Shown here piece by piece: positions 32,932 through 42,092 of a stretch of 64,000 nt of DNA (the stretch's first letter is position 1; each line of letters begins with the position of its first letter). The stretch is from Agrobacterium genomosp. 13 str. CFBP 6927. Its GTDB lineage: Bacteria > Pseudomonadota > Alphaproteobacteria > Rhizobiales > Rhizobiaceae. The stretch is from the NCBI GenBank assembly GCA_900012615.1, contig LT009757.1, positions 1,829,851-1,893,850 on the forward strand, given 5' to 3'. The position numbers and the translations under genes were made by a program. The notes below the pieces were generated by a model. It worked only from the letters and a program-made list of their open reading frames with translations. It searched no databases and had not been told where the DNA came from.

Positions 32932-34233
32932 ATGTCAGTCGCGCTCAAGCTTCACGTCGGCATGTCGCTGGCCCCAACCTGGCTCAGCGGCGAGGCATGG
33001 CGGCGTGCGGACAGCGATATAGGCGGGGTGTTTTCCAGCGATTATTTCGTCGATCTGGCGAAGCGGGCGGAATCCGCGCATGTGGATTTCGTGTTTCGTC
33101 CCGACACGCTTTTCCTGCGCACCGAAGGGCTGGAAACCGGCGGCGCATTTGCGAGCATGGACCCGACTATGCTTCTTGCCGCAATCGCGCGAGAGACCAG
33201 CCATGTTGGTCTGTTATCCACCGTTTCGACGACATTCCTGCCGCCCTATGTGGTTGCCCGCCAGATACAGTCGCTGAACTGGCTGAGCAACGGCCGGGCG
33301 GGCTGGAACATCGTCACGGCGCTGGATGGCCACGAAAATTTCGGCCTCAAGGAAATGCCGTCGCCGCAGGAGCGTTATGAGCGCGCCGCCGAGTTCACGC
33401 AGGTGGTGCGGCAGCTCTGGGCGAGTTTTCCAAACGAGGCGCTGAAGCTGGACAAGGAAAGCGGTCGTTTTGCCGATTCGTCGCTGGTGCGGCCGCTCGC
33501 GCATGCGGGGAAGCATTTCAGCGTCAAAGGCCCGCTCAACCTGCCGGCCCATGCCAGCCGCATTCCCCTGGTGCAGGCGGGGGCTTCGCCGGAAGGGCGC
33601 GATTTCGCCTCATCCGTTGCGGATGCGGTCTTTGCCTCCACGCCGGATATGCAAGCGGCCATCGAACTCAGGGCTGATTTGCGACGGCGGGCTGAGGGTC
33701 ATGGTCGCAAGCCCGACGGGGTGAAGCTGATGCCGGGTCTCAGCCTTTATCTGGCGGACACGAAAAAAGAGGCGCTGGACCTGTTTGCGGCGACCCATGG
33801 GCGGGCCAATCACGCCCGTACCTTTGCATCCATTCATAATCTGACGGGTCTGGATCTCTCGGACTGGCCGCTCACGCGGGTCGTCACCGCCTCAGACTTG
33901 CCTCCACCGCCCGACACACCCAGAAGCCGCACCCATGCCAACCTGCTGCGCCGGTTGATCGAGCGGGAAACGCTGAGCGTCGGCGATCTGCTGCGGCGGC
34001 CCGAAGTAATGGGGTCGGGCCACTGGCAGATCATCGGCACGGTGGAGGATGCCTTCGAGACCATTCGTGAATGGACGGAGGCCGGTGCGATAGACGGATT
34101 TGTCGCGGTGCCAGGTGGTTCCGTTGCGTCAATGCGGCTGGTGCTGGAGCGGCTGCTTCCCCGGCTTGGCGATGCGGGGCTTTTCCGCACGGCCTATTCC
34201 GGCCGCACCTTTGCGGAGCATCTGGCCGAATAG
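32932..34233 (+). CDS. LLM-class flavin-dependent monooxygenase (NtaA/SnaA/DszA family)
   Basis: 433-aa FMNH2-dependent monooxygenase of the bacterial luciferase fold. Family hallmarks are LAKRAESAHVDFVFRPD, LLSTVSTTFLPPY and SNGRAGWNIVTA (about 120-131), the last typical of the nitrilotriacetate/dibenzothiophene-sulfone branch. A separate flavin reductase would be needed and none is seen nearby. Substrate unknown. It diverges from the siderophore importer and is convergent with an IclR gene. Its place between importer and receptor may be an insertion into the iron locus rather than a role in it. GAGGTG precedes the ATG. Confidence 0.88.
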   Translation: MSVALKLHVGMSLAPTWLSGEAWRRADSDIGGVFSSDYFVDLAKRAESAHVDFVFRPDTLFLRTEGLETGGAFASMDPTMLLAAIARETSHVGLLSTVSTTFLPPYVVARQIQSLNWLSNGRAGWNIVTALDGHENFGLKEMPSPQERYERAAEFTQVVRQLWASFPNEALKLDKESGRFADSSLVRPLAHAGKHFSVKGPLNLPAHASRIPLVQAGASPEGRDFASSVADAVFASTPDMQAAIELRADLRRRAEGHGRKPDGVKLMPGLSLYLADTKKEALDLFAATHGRANHARTFASIHNLTGLDLSDWPLTRVVTASDLPPPPDTPRSRTHANLLRRLIERETLSVGDLLRRPEVMGSGHWQIIGTVEDAFETIREWTEAGAIDGFVAVPGGSVASMRLVLERLLPRLGDAGLFRTAYSGRTFAEHLAE

Positions 34234-34235
34234 AA

Positions 34236-35012
34236 TTACGATCCGCCGGATTCCGTCGTCGCCTTTCTGGCGGCTTCGAGAAGCTGCTGAAAATGGCCTT
34301 CGGTCTCGGCAGTCGCCAGGAAGGATACGGTGGTGACGACGCAACAGATTTCGCCCTGGGCGTCGAAAACCGGGGCGGCCTTGCCTGTGAGGGCTGAAAA
34401 CAGATGTTCGTTGAGTTCCGCGCCGCCTGTTTCCCGAATGCCGTGCAGAATTCCGGTGTCGGGACGGGAGCCGCGAAAGGCTGCCGGTTGCAGCTTGCGC
34501 ACTGCCGCTATTCTGTCAGCGCTCAGATAAGCCTGGAAAACCAGCCCGCAGGCGCTGTTGTCCAGCGGCAGAACATCGCCGAGCGCCACGGTGCTGATGG
34601 AGAAACTGGCGCTCCGGTGCCATTGCACCACAGTTGGGCCACGATCGGTCCAGATCGCCACACCGCAGCTGGCGCCGATCTGCGAGGCCAGGTTCTTCAT
34701 CTGCCGACCGGCGGTTTCGACCGGATTGATTCGCCTGAGCGCGCTGATGCCGATCCCAAGCGCCGCCGGACCGAGATCGTAGCTGCCGCTTGCGGGATCC
34801 TGCGTCACCAGCCCTTCGCGCACGAGGCTTTGCAGGTAGCGATGGGCGGTCGAGCGGCCGGTGCCGGCGCGTTTTGCAAGTTCGCCGAGCGCAAGCGCCC
34901 TGTCCGATCTGGCGAGAAGATTGAGAAAGCGCGCCGCAATCGACACCGACTGGATGAGGGCAGAGCGCTTCTCTCCCTCGTTTTCCGACAGATTTTCCGG
35001 CTCTTCATCCAT
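34236..35012 (-). CDS. IclR family transcriptional regulator
   Basis: 258-aa regulator with an N-terminal winged helix (LGELAKRAGTGRSTAHRYLQSLVREGLV, about 42-67) and the IclR effector domain (NLASQIGASCGVAIW, then LPLDNSACGLVFQAY). I choose ATG 35012, preceded by a G-rich GGAG site; the reading from 35036 has none. It faces the monooxygenase gene end to end and diverges from the TonB-dependent receptor gene. It may regulate the monooxygenase; a role in siderophore uptake is also possible and undecided by sequence. Confidence 0.88.
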   Translation of the reverse strand: MDEEPENLSENEGEKRSALIQSVSIAARFLNLLARSDRALALGELAKRAGTGRSTAHRYLQSLVREGLVTQDPASGSYDLGPAALGIGISALRRINPVETAGRQMKNLASQIGASCGVAIWTDRGPTVVQWHRSASFSISTVALGDVLPLDNSACGLVFQAYLSADRIAAVRKLQPAAFRGSRPDTGILHGIRETGGAELNEHLFSALTGKAAPVFDAQGEICCVVTTVSFLATAETEGHFQQLLEAARKATTESGGS

Positions 35013-35251
35013 GGCGTTCAAGCCCGCTCCCCCCATTCATGGCGTGACCATGCCTAACCCATCGGCCGGGAAATCGGAATCGATTTCTGTCGCGCTCGCC
35101 ATGCAGTTCCGGGTCCCATCGTTGAGGTGCGGAAAGGCAGGTCGATAAATTTTGTTGTAAATATGGCACATCCCCTTGCGGAACCCTGATTGTCCGCAAT
35201 ACAGAACGCATTCTCTATTGCGAAACATATAACGCTTCCGTTACTTGAATA

Positions 35252-35266
35252 TGACTTTAATACTCA
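35252..35266. promoter_or_regulatory. Iron-box (TGA-N9-TCA) upstream of the TonB-dependent receptor
   Basis: TGACTTTAATACTCA exactly matches the RirA IRO pattern TGA-N9-TCA, with five of seven arm bases palindromic. It lies 20 bases before the receptor ATG in a strongly AT-rich stretch, a good position for repression. The remaining intergenic sequence to the divergent IclR gene (35013-35286, 274 bp) shows nothing else that I can name. Confidence 0.6.
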
Positions 35267-35286
35267 TGTTTATTTAGGGGTGTGTG

Positions 35287-37380
35287 ATGGGGTTTCGTTC
35301 TAGCGGTCGTTTGATGAGCGGGGTCAGCGTTTTGACGCTGTCGGCTTTGTTTGTGACACCGGTTTTCGGCCAGGATCAGCAGGCTGCGGCGCCGGGAACG
35401 ACCGTTCTCAAGCCGATTGTCGTGACCGGTGAAAAAGTCGCGCGCGACATGAAGAACACGGCGTCGTCCGTTTCGGTCGTCTCCAGCGAGAAAATCAAGA
35501 AAGAAAAGACCGGCGACCCGACCGTATCCGAAGCGATCAAGGATATCCCGAACATCGTCTACACCGACAATGTCAGCGCGCCCATCATTCGCGGGCAGGA
35601 CACGCAGGGACCGAATACGGGCTCCATCGCCTTTTTCACCGGCACGGTGCCGCGCGCAACCATCAATGTCGACGGCCACTATCTCGGTTATAACGAGTTC
35701 ATCTATGGCGCGAGTTCCATCTGGGACGTCGAAAGCATCGAGGTCTTCCGCGGCCCGCAGACCACGTCGCAGGGTGCCAACGCTATTGCCGGCGCGATCA
35801 TCGTCAATACCAATGATCCGACCTTTACGCCGGAAGCATCCTATCAGGCTGAAATTGGCAATTACCACCAGAAGCGGGCTTCATTCGCTCTTTCAGGGCC
35901 GCTGATCGAAGACGAGCTGGCAGCGCGCATGGCGATTGACTATTCCGGCCGCGACACCTTCATCGATTACATTAGCTCGGCTTTTGCCCATGACGGCACG
36001 GACCAGAACTTCAAGGAGTTCAACGGACGCTTCAAGCTTCTGTGGGAACCGGCTGAAATTCCCGGCCTTTCGACCAAGCTGACCTATTCCTACAACGCTT
36101 CGAACCGGCCAAGCCAGGAGGCGGCGTCGCGCCCCTTCGAGGATCTCAACCACATTACCACGACGATGCCGAGCTTCAGCCAGTATACCAATACCGGGAT
36201 TCTGGACGTCAATTATGATTTCGAAAACGGCGTGAAACTGTTCAACCAGACGCAGTTTTCCTCGTCCATCGCCAAGCGCCGGGTCGGCATTGCGAATAAT
36301 GGCGATGCGGATGTCGATCTCAAGAACACGTCGCATGAAACGCGCGTGACCTTCGGCGATCAGGAAGATGTGCTGAGCGGTGTTGCCGGTATTTATTACG
36401 CCCACACGCAGGCTGACGAAGTTCTTTATCTGCGCGGGACGTCCAGATTTGACGATACCAAGGACAATCTCGGTCTTTTCAGCGAGTTGAGCTATCGCCT
36501 GACCGACCAATGGACCCTGACCGGCGGCCTGCGCTACCAGCAGGACCAGATTCAGCGCAGCGGTTATCGCACATTGAGCGCGACCTCCAGAAGCTCGGTC
36601 AATTATGACGAAACCTTCTCGGAAATTCTGCCAAAGGCCTCGCTTGCCTACGCCATCAATGACGACTGGACAGTGGGCGGCCTGATCAGCCGCGGTTACA
36701 ATCCCGGCGGTGTCGCATTCGACCTGACGACCAGCAAATGGCGGACCTTCGACAAGGAAACCATCTGGAACTACGAGCTGTTCACCCGTGCCAACCTGCT
36801 GGACGATACGCTGACGGTAAACGGCAACCTGTTCTACATGGACATGAAGAACGCCCAGTTTAACGTGCCGGTGGTTGTCTCCACGGGCATCAGCGAATCC
36901 TACACCGTCAATGCCGAGGAGGCGCATGCCTACGGTCTGGAAATCGGCGTGGATTATCAGGTCCTCGACAATCTGACACTGAAGGCCAGCGCCGGTCTAC
37001 TGAAGACGAAGATCGACGAGATTTCCAGCAATGCCGCCTATGTCGGCAAGGAATTCGCCAAATCGCCGGGTTACAGCTTCACCGTCGGCGCCAGCTGGGA
37101 CGTGACCGATAAATTCACCGTTTCAGGGCAGGTGCGCCATCTCGACGGTTATTATTCGGACACGGACAACAAGGCCATTTATGCGATCGACCCCTATACG
37201 ATCGCGGATCTGCGGGCGAGCTACAAGTTCAAGGAAGAGCTTGAATTCTACGCCTACGTCAAGAACGTCTTCGACGAGCGCGCACCGACGCTGATGAAGG
37301 AAAACCGCGGTATTGGCGGCATCGAGGCCAGCATGACCGAACCGCGCATGTTCGGTATCGGCGTGCGCGGCACGTTCTGA
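35287..37380 (+). CDS. TonB-dependent outer-membrane ferric-siderophore receptor
   Basis: 697-aa receptor that imports the ferric siderophore across the outer membrane using TonB energy. A signal peptide ends near residue 28 (VFGQ). A TonB-box-like VLKPIVVTG lies about 20 residues into the mature protein, then a plug domain (DIPNIVYTDN, VESIEVFRGPQTTSQGANAIAGAI), and a 22-strand-type barrel ending in the terminal aromatic GVRGTF. ATG 35287 is 6 bases after AGGGG; GTG 35284 is the next codon up. An iron box precedes it and a strong terminator follows. As the only receptor beside the catechol siderophore genes it is the likely cognate (ViuA-like role). Confidence 0.93.
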   Translation: MGFRSSGRLMSGVSVLTLSALFVTPVFGQDQQAAAPGTTVLKPIVVTGEKVARDMKNTASSVSVVSSEKIKKEKTGDPTVSEAIKDIPNIVYTDNVSAPIIRGQDTQGPNTGSIAFFTGTVPRATINVDGHYLGYNEFIYGASSIWDVESIEVFRGPQTTSQGANAIAGAIIVNTNDPTFTPEASYQAEIGNYHQKRASFALSGPLIEDELAARMAIDYSGRDTFIDYISSAFAHDGTDQNFKEFNGRFKLLWEPAEIPGLSTKLTYSYNASNRPSQEAASRPFEDLNHITTTMPSFSQYTNTGILDVNYDFENGVKLFNQTQFSSSIAKRRVGIANNGDADVDLKNTSHETRVTFGDQEDVLSGVAGIYYAHTQADEVLYLRGTSRFDDTKDNLGLFSELSYRLTDQWTLTGGLRYQQDQIQRSGYRTLSATSRSSVNYDETFSEILPKASLAYAINDDWTVGGLISRGYNPGGVAFDLTTSKWRTFDKETIWNYELFTRANLLDDTLTVNGNLFYMDMKNAQFNVPVVVSTGISESYTVNAEEAHAYGLEIGVDYQVLDNLTLKASAGLLKTKIDEISSNAAYVGKEFAKSPGYSFTVGASWDVTDKFTVSGQVRHLDGYYSDTDNKAIYAIDPYTIADLRASYKFKEELEFYAYVKNVFDERAPTLMKENRGIGGIEASMTEPRMFGIGVRGTF

Positions 37381-37403
37381 GCCGCCACCTGAGTTGAAAA
37401 GCA

Positions 37404-37438
37404 AAAGGCCTTCGAAGCGATCTTCGAAGGCCTTTTTT
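37404..37438 (+). terminator. Rho-independent terminator of the receptor gene
   Basis: Perfect 14-bp stem AAAGGCCTTCGAAG/CTTCGAAGGCCTTT with a 4-base loop followed by a T run (six T in total at 37433-37438), 23 bases after the receptor stop. It is the strongest intrinsic terminator in the window. Confidence 0.93.
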
Positions 37439-37460
37439 GATGCAGAACCCTTCACACGCG

Positions 37461-37549
37461 CCGTCATCCTCGGGCTTGTCCCGAGGATCCAACCACGTAG
37501 CGTTAGATCAATCGGTTGCAGATGCTCGGGACAGGCCCGAGCATGACGA
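37461..37549. repeat. Palindromic intergenic repeat, shorter variant (copy D)
   Basis: About 89 bp with two strong hairpins, ATCCTCGGG/CCCGAGGAT and ATGCTCGGG/CCCGAGCAT, bounded by CGTCAT and ATGACG. It shares the end structure of copies A-C but has a different, shorter middle. It lies between the receptor terminator and the acyl-CoA dehydrogenase gene. Confidence 0.7.
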
Positions 37550-37601
37550 AGGAGAGGTTTCAGGCCTCTGTAAAACCTGACTCCTCGACGCCGAGAAAGC
37601 C

Positions 37602-38789
37602 TCAGAAAAACGCTTGAATGCCCGTCTGCGCCCGGCCGAGGATCAGCGCGTGGACGTCATGCGTGCCCTCATAGGTATTGACCGTCTCAAGGTTCTGGGC
37701 GTGGCGCATGACGTGATATTCGATCTGGATACCGTTGCCGCCATGCATGTCGCGGGCCTGGCGGGCGATGTCCAGCGCCTTGCCGCAATTGTTGCGCTTG
37801 ATGATGGAGATCATTTCCGGCGCCATCTTATGGTCGTCCATCAGTTGGCCGACGCGGAGCGATGCCTGAAGGCCGAGCGCGATTTCGGTCTGCATGTCGG
37901 CGAGCTTCTTCTGGTAAAGCTGCATGCCGGCCAGCGGCTTGCCGAACTGCTTGCGGTCGAGACCATATTGCAGGGCGCGGAACCAGCAATCTTCCGCCGC
38001 ACCCATGACGCCCCAGGAAATGCCGTAACGGGCGCGGTTGAGGCAGCCGAACGGGCCTTTCAGGCCGGAGACATTGGGCAGCAGCGCGTCTTCGCCCACT
38101 TCCACACCGTCCAGAACGATCTCGCCCGTAATGGAGGCGCGCAGCGAAAGCTTGCCGCCGATCTTGGGGGCCGAAAGTCCCTTCATGCCCTTTTCCAGCA
38201 CGAAGCCCTTGATCTGGTTGTCATGGGCTTCCGATTTCGCCCAGACGACGAAGACATCGGCGATCGGCGCATTGGAAATCCACATTTTCGAACCGCGCAG
38301 GCGATAGCCGCCAGCGATCTTTTCAGCGCGGGTCTTCATGCCGCCCGGATCGGAACCGGCATCCGGCTCGGTCAGGCCGAAACAGCCGATCAGTTCCCCC
38401 GAGACGAGGCCGGGCAGATATTTCTTCTTCTGCTCGTCGGAGCCATAGGCGAAGATCGGATGGATGACGAGCGATGACTGCACGCTCATCATCGAGCGGT
38501 AACCGCTGTCGATCCGTTCCACTTCGCGGGCGACGAGACCATAGGCCACGTAACTTGCATTGGCTGCGCCGTATTCTTCCGGCAGGGTGACGCCGAGAAG
38601 GCCGGTTCGGCCCATCAGGCGAAACAGTTCCGGCTCGGTGGTCTCGGAAAGATAGGCCTCGGAGACACGCGGCAGAAGTTCCGATTTGCCGAAGGCGGCG
38701 GCGGCGTCGCGGATCATCCGCTCGTCGTCGGTCAGTTGGTCTTCGAGCAGAAAAGGGTCCTGCCAATTGAATGCTGCGTGTTCGCTCAC
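37602..38789 (-). CDS. gcdH: Glutaryl-CoA dehydrogenase-type acyl-CoA dehydrogenase
   Basis: 395-aa FAD enzyme that, by family, oxidises and decarboxylates glutaryl-CoA to crotonyl-CoA in lysine/tryptophan breakdown. The C-terminal block with Glu374 ([17 protein letters not shown]) is the glutaryl-CoA dehydrogenase signature and holds the catalytic base. Others are [18 protein letters not shown] and [17 protein letters not shown]. Start is GTG 38789, 6 bases after GGAGG. It diverges from a LysR gene, the arrangement seen for gcdH-gcdR pairs. It is unrelated to the siderophore genes. Confidence 0.93.
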   Translation of the reverse strand: MSEHAAFNWQDPFLLEDQLTDDERMIRDAAAAFGKSELLPRVSEAYLSETTEPELFRLMGRTGLLGVTLPEEYGAANASYVAYGLVAREVERIDSGYRSMMSVQSSLVIHPIFAYGSDEQKKKYLPGLVSGELIGCFGLTEPDAGSDPGGMKTRAEKIAGGYRLRGSKMWISNAPIADVFVVWAKSEAHDNQIKGFVLEKGMKGLSAPKIGGKLSLRASITGEIVLDGVEVGEDALLPNVSGLKGPFGCLNRARYGISWGVMGAAEDCWFRALQYGLDRKQFGKPLAGMQLYQKKLADMQTEIALGLQASLRVGQLMDDHKMAPEMISIIKRNNCGKALDIARQARDMHGGNGIQIEYHVMRHAQNLETVNTYEGTHDVHALILGRAQTGIQAFF

Positions 38790-38865
38790 GTGATGCCTCC
38801 GGATTTGCTGGCCGGATTATTGGTATTCGAGCCAGTCGGCACAAGCCATGTTTACTCATTTTTGC

Positions 38866-38880
38866 ATTACATATAGTAAT
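38866..38880. promoter_or_regulatory. LysR-type operator (T-N11-A palindrome)
   Basis: ATTACATATAGTAAT is an inverted repeat (ATTAC/GTAAT) that contains T-N11-A, the LysR recognition pattern. It lies 5 bases before the LysR start and 76 bases before the divergent gcdH start, fitting a site for autoregulation and activation. Confidence 0.65.
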
Positions 38881-38885
38881 GGCTC

Positions 38886-39806
38886 ATGACGTCTCTCAGC
38901 CGCAAACTTCTGCCCTCCACCAGTGCGCTCGCCGCCTTCGATTCCGTTGCCCGGCTCGGCAGCTTTTCCGCCGCAGCGGACGAGCTTGCATTGACGCAGG
39001 GGGCGATCAGCCGGCAGGTTATGTCACTGGAAGAACAGCTTGGCGTGCGCCTGTTCGAGCGCGGCGCACGCGGGGTGGCGCTGACGACCGAGGGCAGCGC
39101 CTATGCGAAATCGATTGCCGCAGCCCTTGGCGAGATACGCTCCGCGTCCCTCCAGATCATGACCAAAACGCATGGCAATACGCTGAACCTCGCCATGCTG
39201 CCGACATTCGGCACCCGCTGGCTTCTGCCGCGTATTCCGGATTTCGTGGCGAACCATCCCGAAATCACCATCAATTTCGCCACCCGTATCGGGCAATTCG
39301 ATTTTGAGCGCGAGCAGCTGGATATGGCGATCCATATCGGTCAGGCGGACTGGCCGGGGGCGGAAAGCACCTTTCTGATGCATGAAATGGTCGCCCCGGT
39401 GTGCAGTCCCGAGTTTCTGAAGGCGCATCCAATCGAAAAGGGCGAACATATTGCGGCGCTTCCGCTTCTGCACATGGCTTCGCGGCCGGGCGCATGGAGC
39501 CACTGGTTCGAAAGCCTCGGCCTGTCGCTTGCCCTGCCGCAGGGCATGCGCTTCGAGCAGTTTTCCAGCGTGGCCCAGGCCTGCATCGCCGGACTGGGCG
39601 TGGCGCTGATGCCGCTTTTCCTGATCGATAATGAGCTGAAATCGCGGCAGCTGGTGAAAGCCTTCGATCATCAGGCCAAAAGCCCCAGCTCCTATTATGC
39701 CGTGGCGCCGCTTTCGCGCGCCAACCACGTTCCGGTCGTGCTGTTTCGCGACTGGCTGGTGCGGCAGGTGGAGGCCTATCGTGCGGCCAGCAATCCACAG
39801 CTCTAA
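38886..39806 (+). CDS. LysR family transcriptional regulator (GcvA-like, probable gcdH regulator)
   Basis: 306-aa regulator with helix-turn-helix ALAAFDSVARLGSFSAAADELALTQGAISRQVMSLEEQLGVRLF (about 13-56) and a LysR substrate domain ending in PVVLFRDWLVRQVEAY. The GcvA-like pattern AALPLLHMASRPGAWSHWFES is present. Divergence from gcdH with a T-N11-A palindrome between them suggests that it senses glutarate/glutaryl-CoA and controls gcdH. No good ribosome site precedes ATG 38886. Confidence 0.92.
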   Translation: MTSLSRKLLPSTSALAAFDSVARLGSFSAAADELALTQGAISRQVMSLEEQLGVRLFERGARGVALTTEGSAYAKSIAAALGEIRSASLQIMTKTHGNTLNLAMLPTFGTRWLLPRIPDFVANHPEITINFATRIGQFDFEREQLDMAIHIGQADWPGAESTFLMHEMVAPVCSPEFLKAHPIEKGEHIAALPLLHMASRPGAWSHWFESLGLSLALPQGMRFEQFSSVAQACIAGLGVALMPLFLIDNELKSRQLVKAFDHQAKSPSSYYAVAPLSRANHVPVVLFRDWLVRQVEAYRAASNPQL

Positions 39807-39907
39807 AAAATAATAGCACTTTTTTCGGGCATTTAGACTTTATGCCTCGGTTTTCGCCCGGTTTTACCCCGGCCCGGACTCGACAGGGCGGTTTTGCTCG
39901 ACTATCG

Positions 39908-39925
39908 TGATTAAACGTTTAATCA
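39908..39925. promoter_or_regulatory. LacI-family operator, perfect 18-bp palindrome
   Basis: TGATTAAACGTTTAATCA is a perfect 9+9 inverted repeat centred on CG, the form typical of LacI/PurR-type operators. It lies 16 bases before the LacI gene that heads the purine operon, so autorepression of the whole operon is expected. Confidence 0.85.
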
Positions 39926-39941
39926 GCCCTTTCGGACCATC

Positions 39942-41009
39942 ATGGCGTCTTCACGGCCTGCCACCAATCTGAGCGCGATAGCAGCGGCACTCGGCGTGTC
40001 GGTTGCAACCGTGTCCAATGCGCTGTCGGGCAAGGGTCGGGTTTCGCCGGAGCTGGTGGAGCGCATCCGCAAGACCGCAAGCGAGCTTGGTTATGTGCCG
40101 AGTTCGGCGGGCAGGGCGCTTCGCACCGGCAAGAGCGGGGTTCTGGGGCTGGTTTTGCCCGATATTGCCAATCCTCTTTTCCCGCAGATTGCACAGGCCA
40201 TCGAAAAGGCGGCCGTCAATGCGGGTTACGGTGTGCTGATCGCCGACTCGCGCGGTGAGATCGCCATGCAGACGGATGCCATCAACCGGCTGATCGAGCG
40301 CGGGGTGGATGGCATGGTGGTCGTTCCCCGCCGGGGGACGCGCATCGCCGATGTCGACTGTCCGGTGGCGGTGATCGACAGTCCATCGACACCTGGAAAC
40401 ACGGTTGCCGCCGACCATTGGGATGGTGGCAGGCAGGTCGGCGAATATCTGGCGGGGCTTGGCCACGACCGGGTGGTGCTGGTGGGCAAGAACCGCGATT
40501 CCAACGTGCAGAACGACCGCCTTGGCGGCATTCGCGATGGGCTCGGCAAGGCCTGCTCCACGCAGACGCTATGGATAGATGCCATTGAAAAGGTTGATGG
40601 CGCGGGTTGCCGTCTTGGCCTCGCTGACCGGGTTGCGGATGGTTTTACCGCCTTTGCCTGCGTATCGGACCTGCATGCGCTGCGCGCGCTTACCGAATTG
40701 CAGCGCGAGGGTATCGAGGTGCCGGAAGAGGCCAGCGTGACGGGTTTCGACGATCTGATTTTTTCGGCCGTCGTGACGCCGCCGCTGACGACGATGCGCA
40801 TGGATATGGGCCGCATCGCCGATCTGGCGGTCGAGGCACTGCTGCGCGCGATCGATGGCGAAGCCGGCTTCGAAAACGGCATCGCCGCCGAGGTGAAGGC
40901 CGAAATATCGAACATACCGATGGCGCTGATCATGCGCGGCTCCACCGGCAGAAAAAAGCATGATGCGATTGAAGCCAAAAACACGACAGCAGGAGAACTC
41001 ACACCATGA
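39942..41009 (+). CDS. LacI family regulator heading the purine nucleoside operon
   Basis: 355-aa repressor. N-terminal helix-turn-helix NLSAIAAALGVSVATVSNALSGKGRVSPELVERIRKTA (about 7-44), then GLVLPDIANPLFPQIAQAIEKAA and a sugar/purine-binding-type effector domain ending in VTGFDDLIFSAVVTPPLTTMRMDM. A perfect palindrome operator lies just upstream. It overlaps the binding-protein gene by four bases, so the regulator is the first gene of the operon it probably controls. The effector is likely a purine nucleoside or base, inferred from the downstream enzymes. Confidence 0.93.
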   Translation: MASSRPATNLSAIAAALGVSVATVSNALSGKGRVSPELVERIRKTASELGYVPSSAGRALRTGKSGVLGLVLPDIANPLFPQIAQAIEKAAVNAGYGVLIADSRGEIAMQTDAINRLIERGVDGMVVVPRRGTRIADVDCPVAVIDSPSTPGNTVAADHWDGGRQVGEYLAGLGHDRVVLVGKNRDSNVQNDRLGGIRDGLGKACSTQTLWIDAIEKVDGAGCRLGLADRVADGFTAFACVSDLHALRALTELQREGIEVPEEASVTGFDDLIFSAVVTPPLTTMRMDMGRIADLAVEALLRAIDGEAGFENGIAAEVKAEISNIPMALIMRGSTGRKKHDAIEAKNTTAGELTP

Positions 41010-42028
41010 AAAAAATCATTCTTGCATCGGGCACCGCCCTGATGCTGACGATGGGTGCCGCGCAGGCGCAGGACAAGACGCTGACGATCTCGGTCTATGC
41101 CTTCGCGCAGGACGAATTCAAGGAACTGGTCTATACGCCGTTCGAGAAGCAATGTGGCTGCAAGCTGGTCGTCGAGACTGGCAACAGCGTCGAACGTCTG
41201 GCCAAGATGGAGGCCAACAAGGCCAATCCGGTGGTCGATCTCGCCATCGTTTCCATGGCGGATGCGCTTTCCGCCACCCGCAAGGACCTGATCCAGAAGA
41301 TCGACGCTTCCAAGGTCCCGAATATCGACAAGCTCTATGATATCGCCAAGGACCCGAATGGCGACGGCATGAGCGTCGGCGTCAATTTCTACGCCACCTC
41401 AATCGTTTACCGCACCGACAAGATGAAGGTCGATAGCTGGGCCGATCTCCTCAAGGACGGTATCGTCGATCACGTCGCTTTCCCGAACGTCACCACCAAT
41501 CAGGGCCCGCCGGCGCTTTACATGCTCGGCAAGGCCATCGGCAAGGATACGCCGGATCTTTCCGGCGCGATCGAGGCCGTGGGCGAAAAGAAGGACGATA
41601 TCGTCACTTTCTACGTCAAATCCTCGCAGCTGGTGCAGTTGATGCAGCAGGAGGAAATCTGGGCCGCCCCGATCGGCCGCTTCTCCTGGGCGCCTTTCAC
41701 CAAGCTCGATCTGCCGCTTGCCTGGGCAACACCCAAGGAAGGCCAGACCGGCGGCATGAATGTGCTCGTGGTGCCGAAGGGCACGAAGAACGAAGATCTG
41801 GCGTTGCAGTTCATGGATTTCTGGCTCTCGACCGACGTTCAGAAGGCGCTGGCCGAAAAGCTGGTGGACAGCCCGACCAACAGGGAAGTCAAGGTTTCCG
41901 ACGAGGTGGCGAACAACATCACCTATGGCGACGAAACCGCAAAAAGCCTGCAGCTCATCCCTTCCGACGTGACGCTGGATAACCGCGACAAGTGGCTGTC
42001 CGAGTGGAACTCCAAGGTCGGGCAATAA
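41006..42028 (+). CDS. ABC transporter substrate-binding protein (probable purine nucleoside uptake)
   Basis: 340-aa periplasmic protein of extracellular solute-binding family 1, resembling polyamine/iron/thiamine-type binders. Signal peptide cut near residue 22 (AQAQ). It starts with ATG overlapping the LacI stop, after AGGAGA. Family annotation alone would suggest spermidine/putrescine; the same operon encodes a nucleoside hydrolase and an adenine deaminase, so a purine nucleoside or adenine is a better guess. Ligand not proven. Confidence 0.85.
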   Translation: MKKIILASGTALMLTMGAAQAQDKTLTISVYAFAQDEFKELVYTPFEKQCGCKLVVETGNSVERLAKMEANKANPVVDLAIVSMADALSATRKDLIQKIDASKVPNIDKLYDIAKDPNGDGMSVGVNFYATSIVYRTDKMKVDSWADLLKDGIVDHVAFPNVTTNQGPPALYMLGKAIGKDTPDLSGAIEAVGEKKDDIVTFYVKSSQLVQLMQQEEIWAAPIGRFSWAPFTKLDLPLAWATPKEGQTGGMNVLVVPKGTKNEDLALQFMDFWLSTDVQKALAEKLVDSPTNREVKVSDEVANNITYGDETAKSLQLIPSDVTLDNRDKWLSEWNSKVGQ

Positions 42029-42092
42029 GCCGGGACAGTTTCAGTCAGGAACGGGGTGATTTTCAGCGTCCGCAAGGGCTCGCCCCGTTTCA

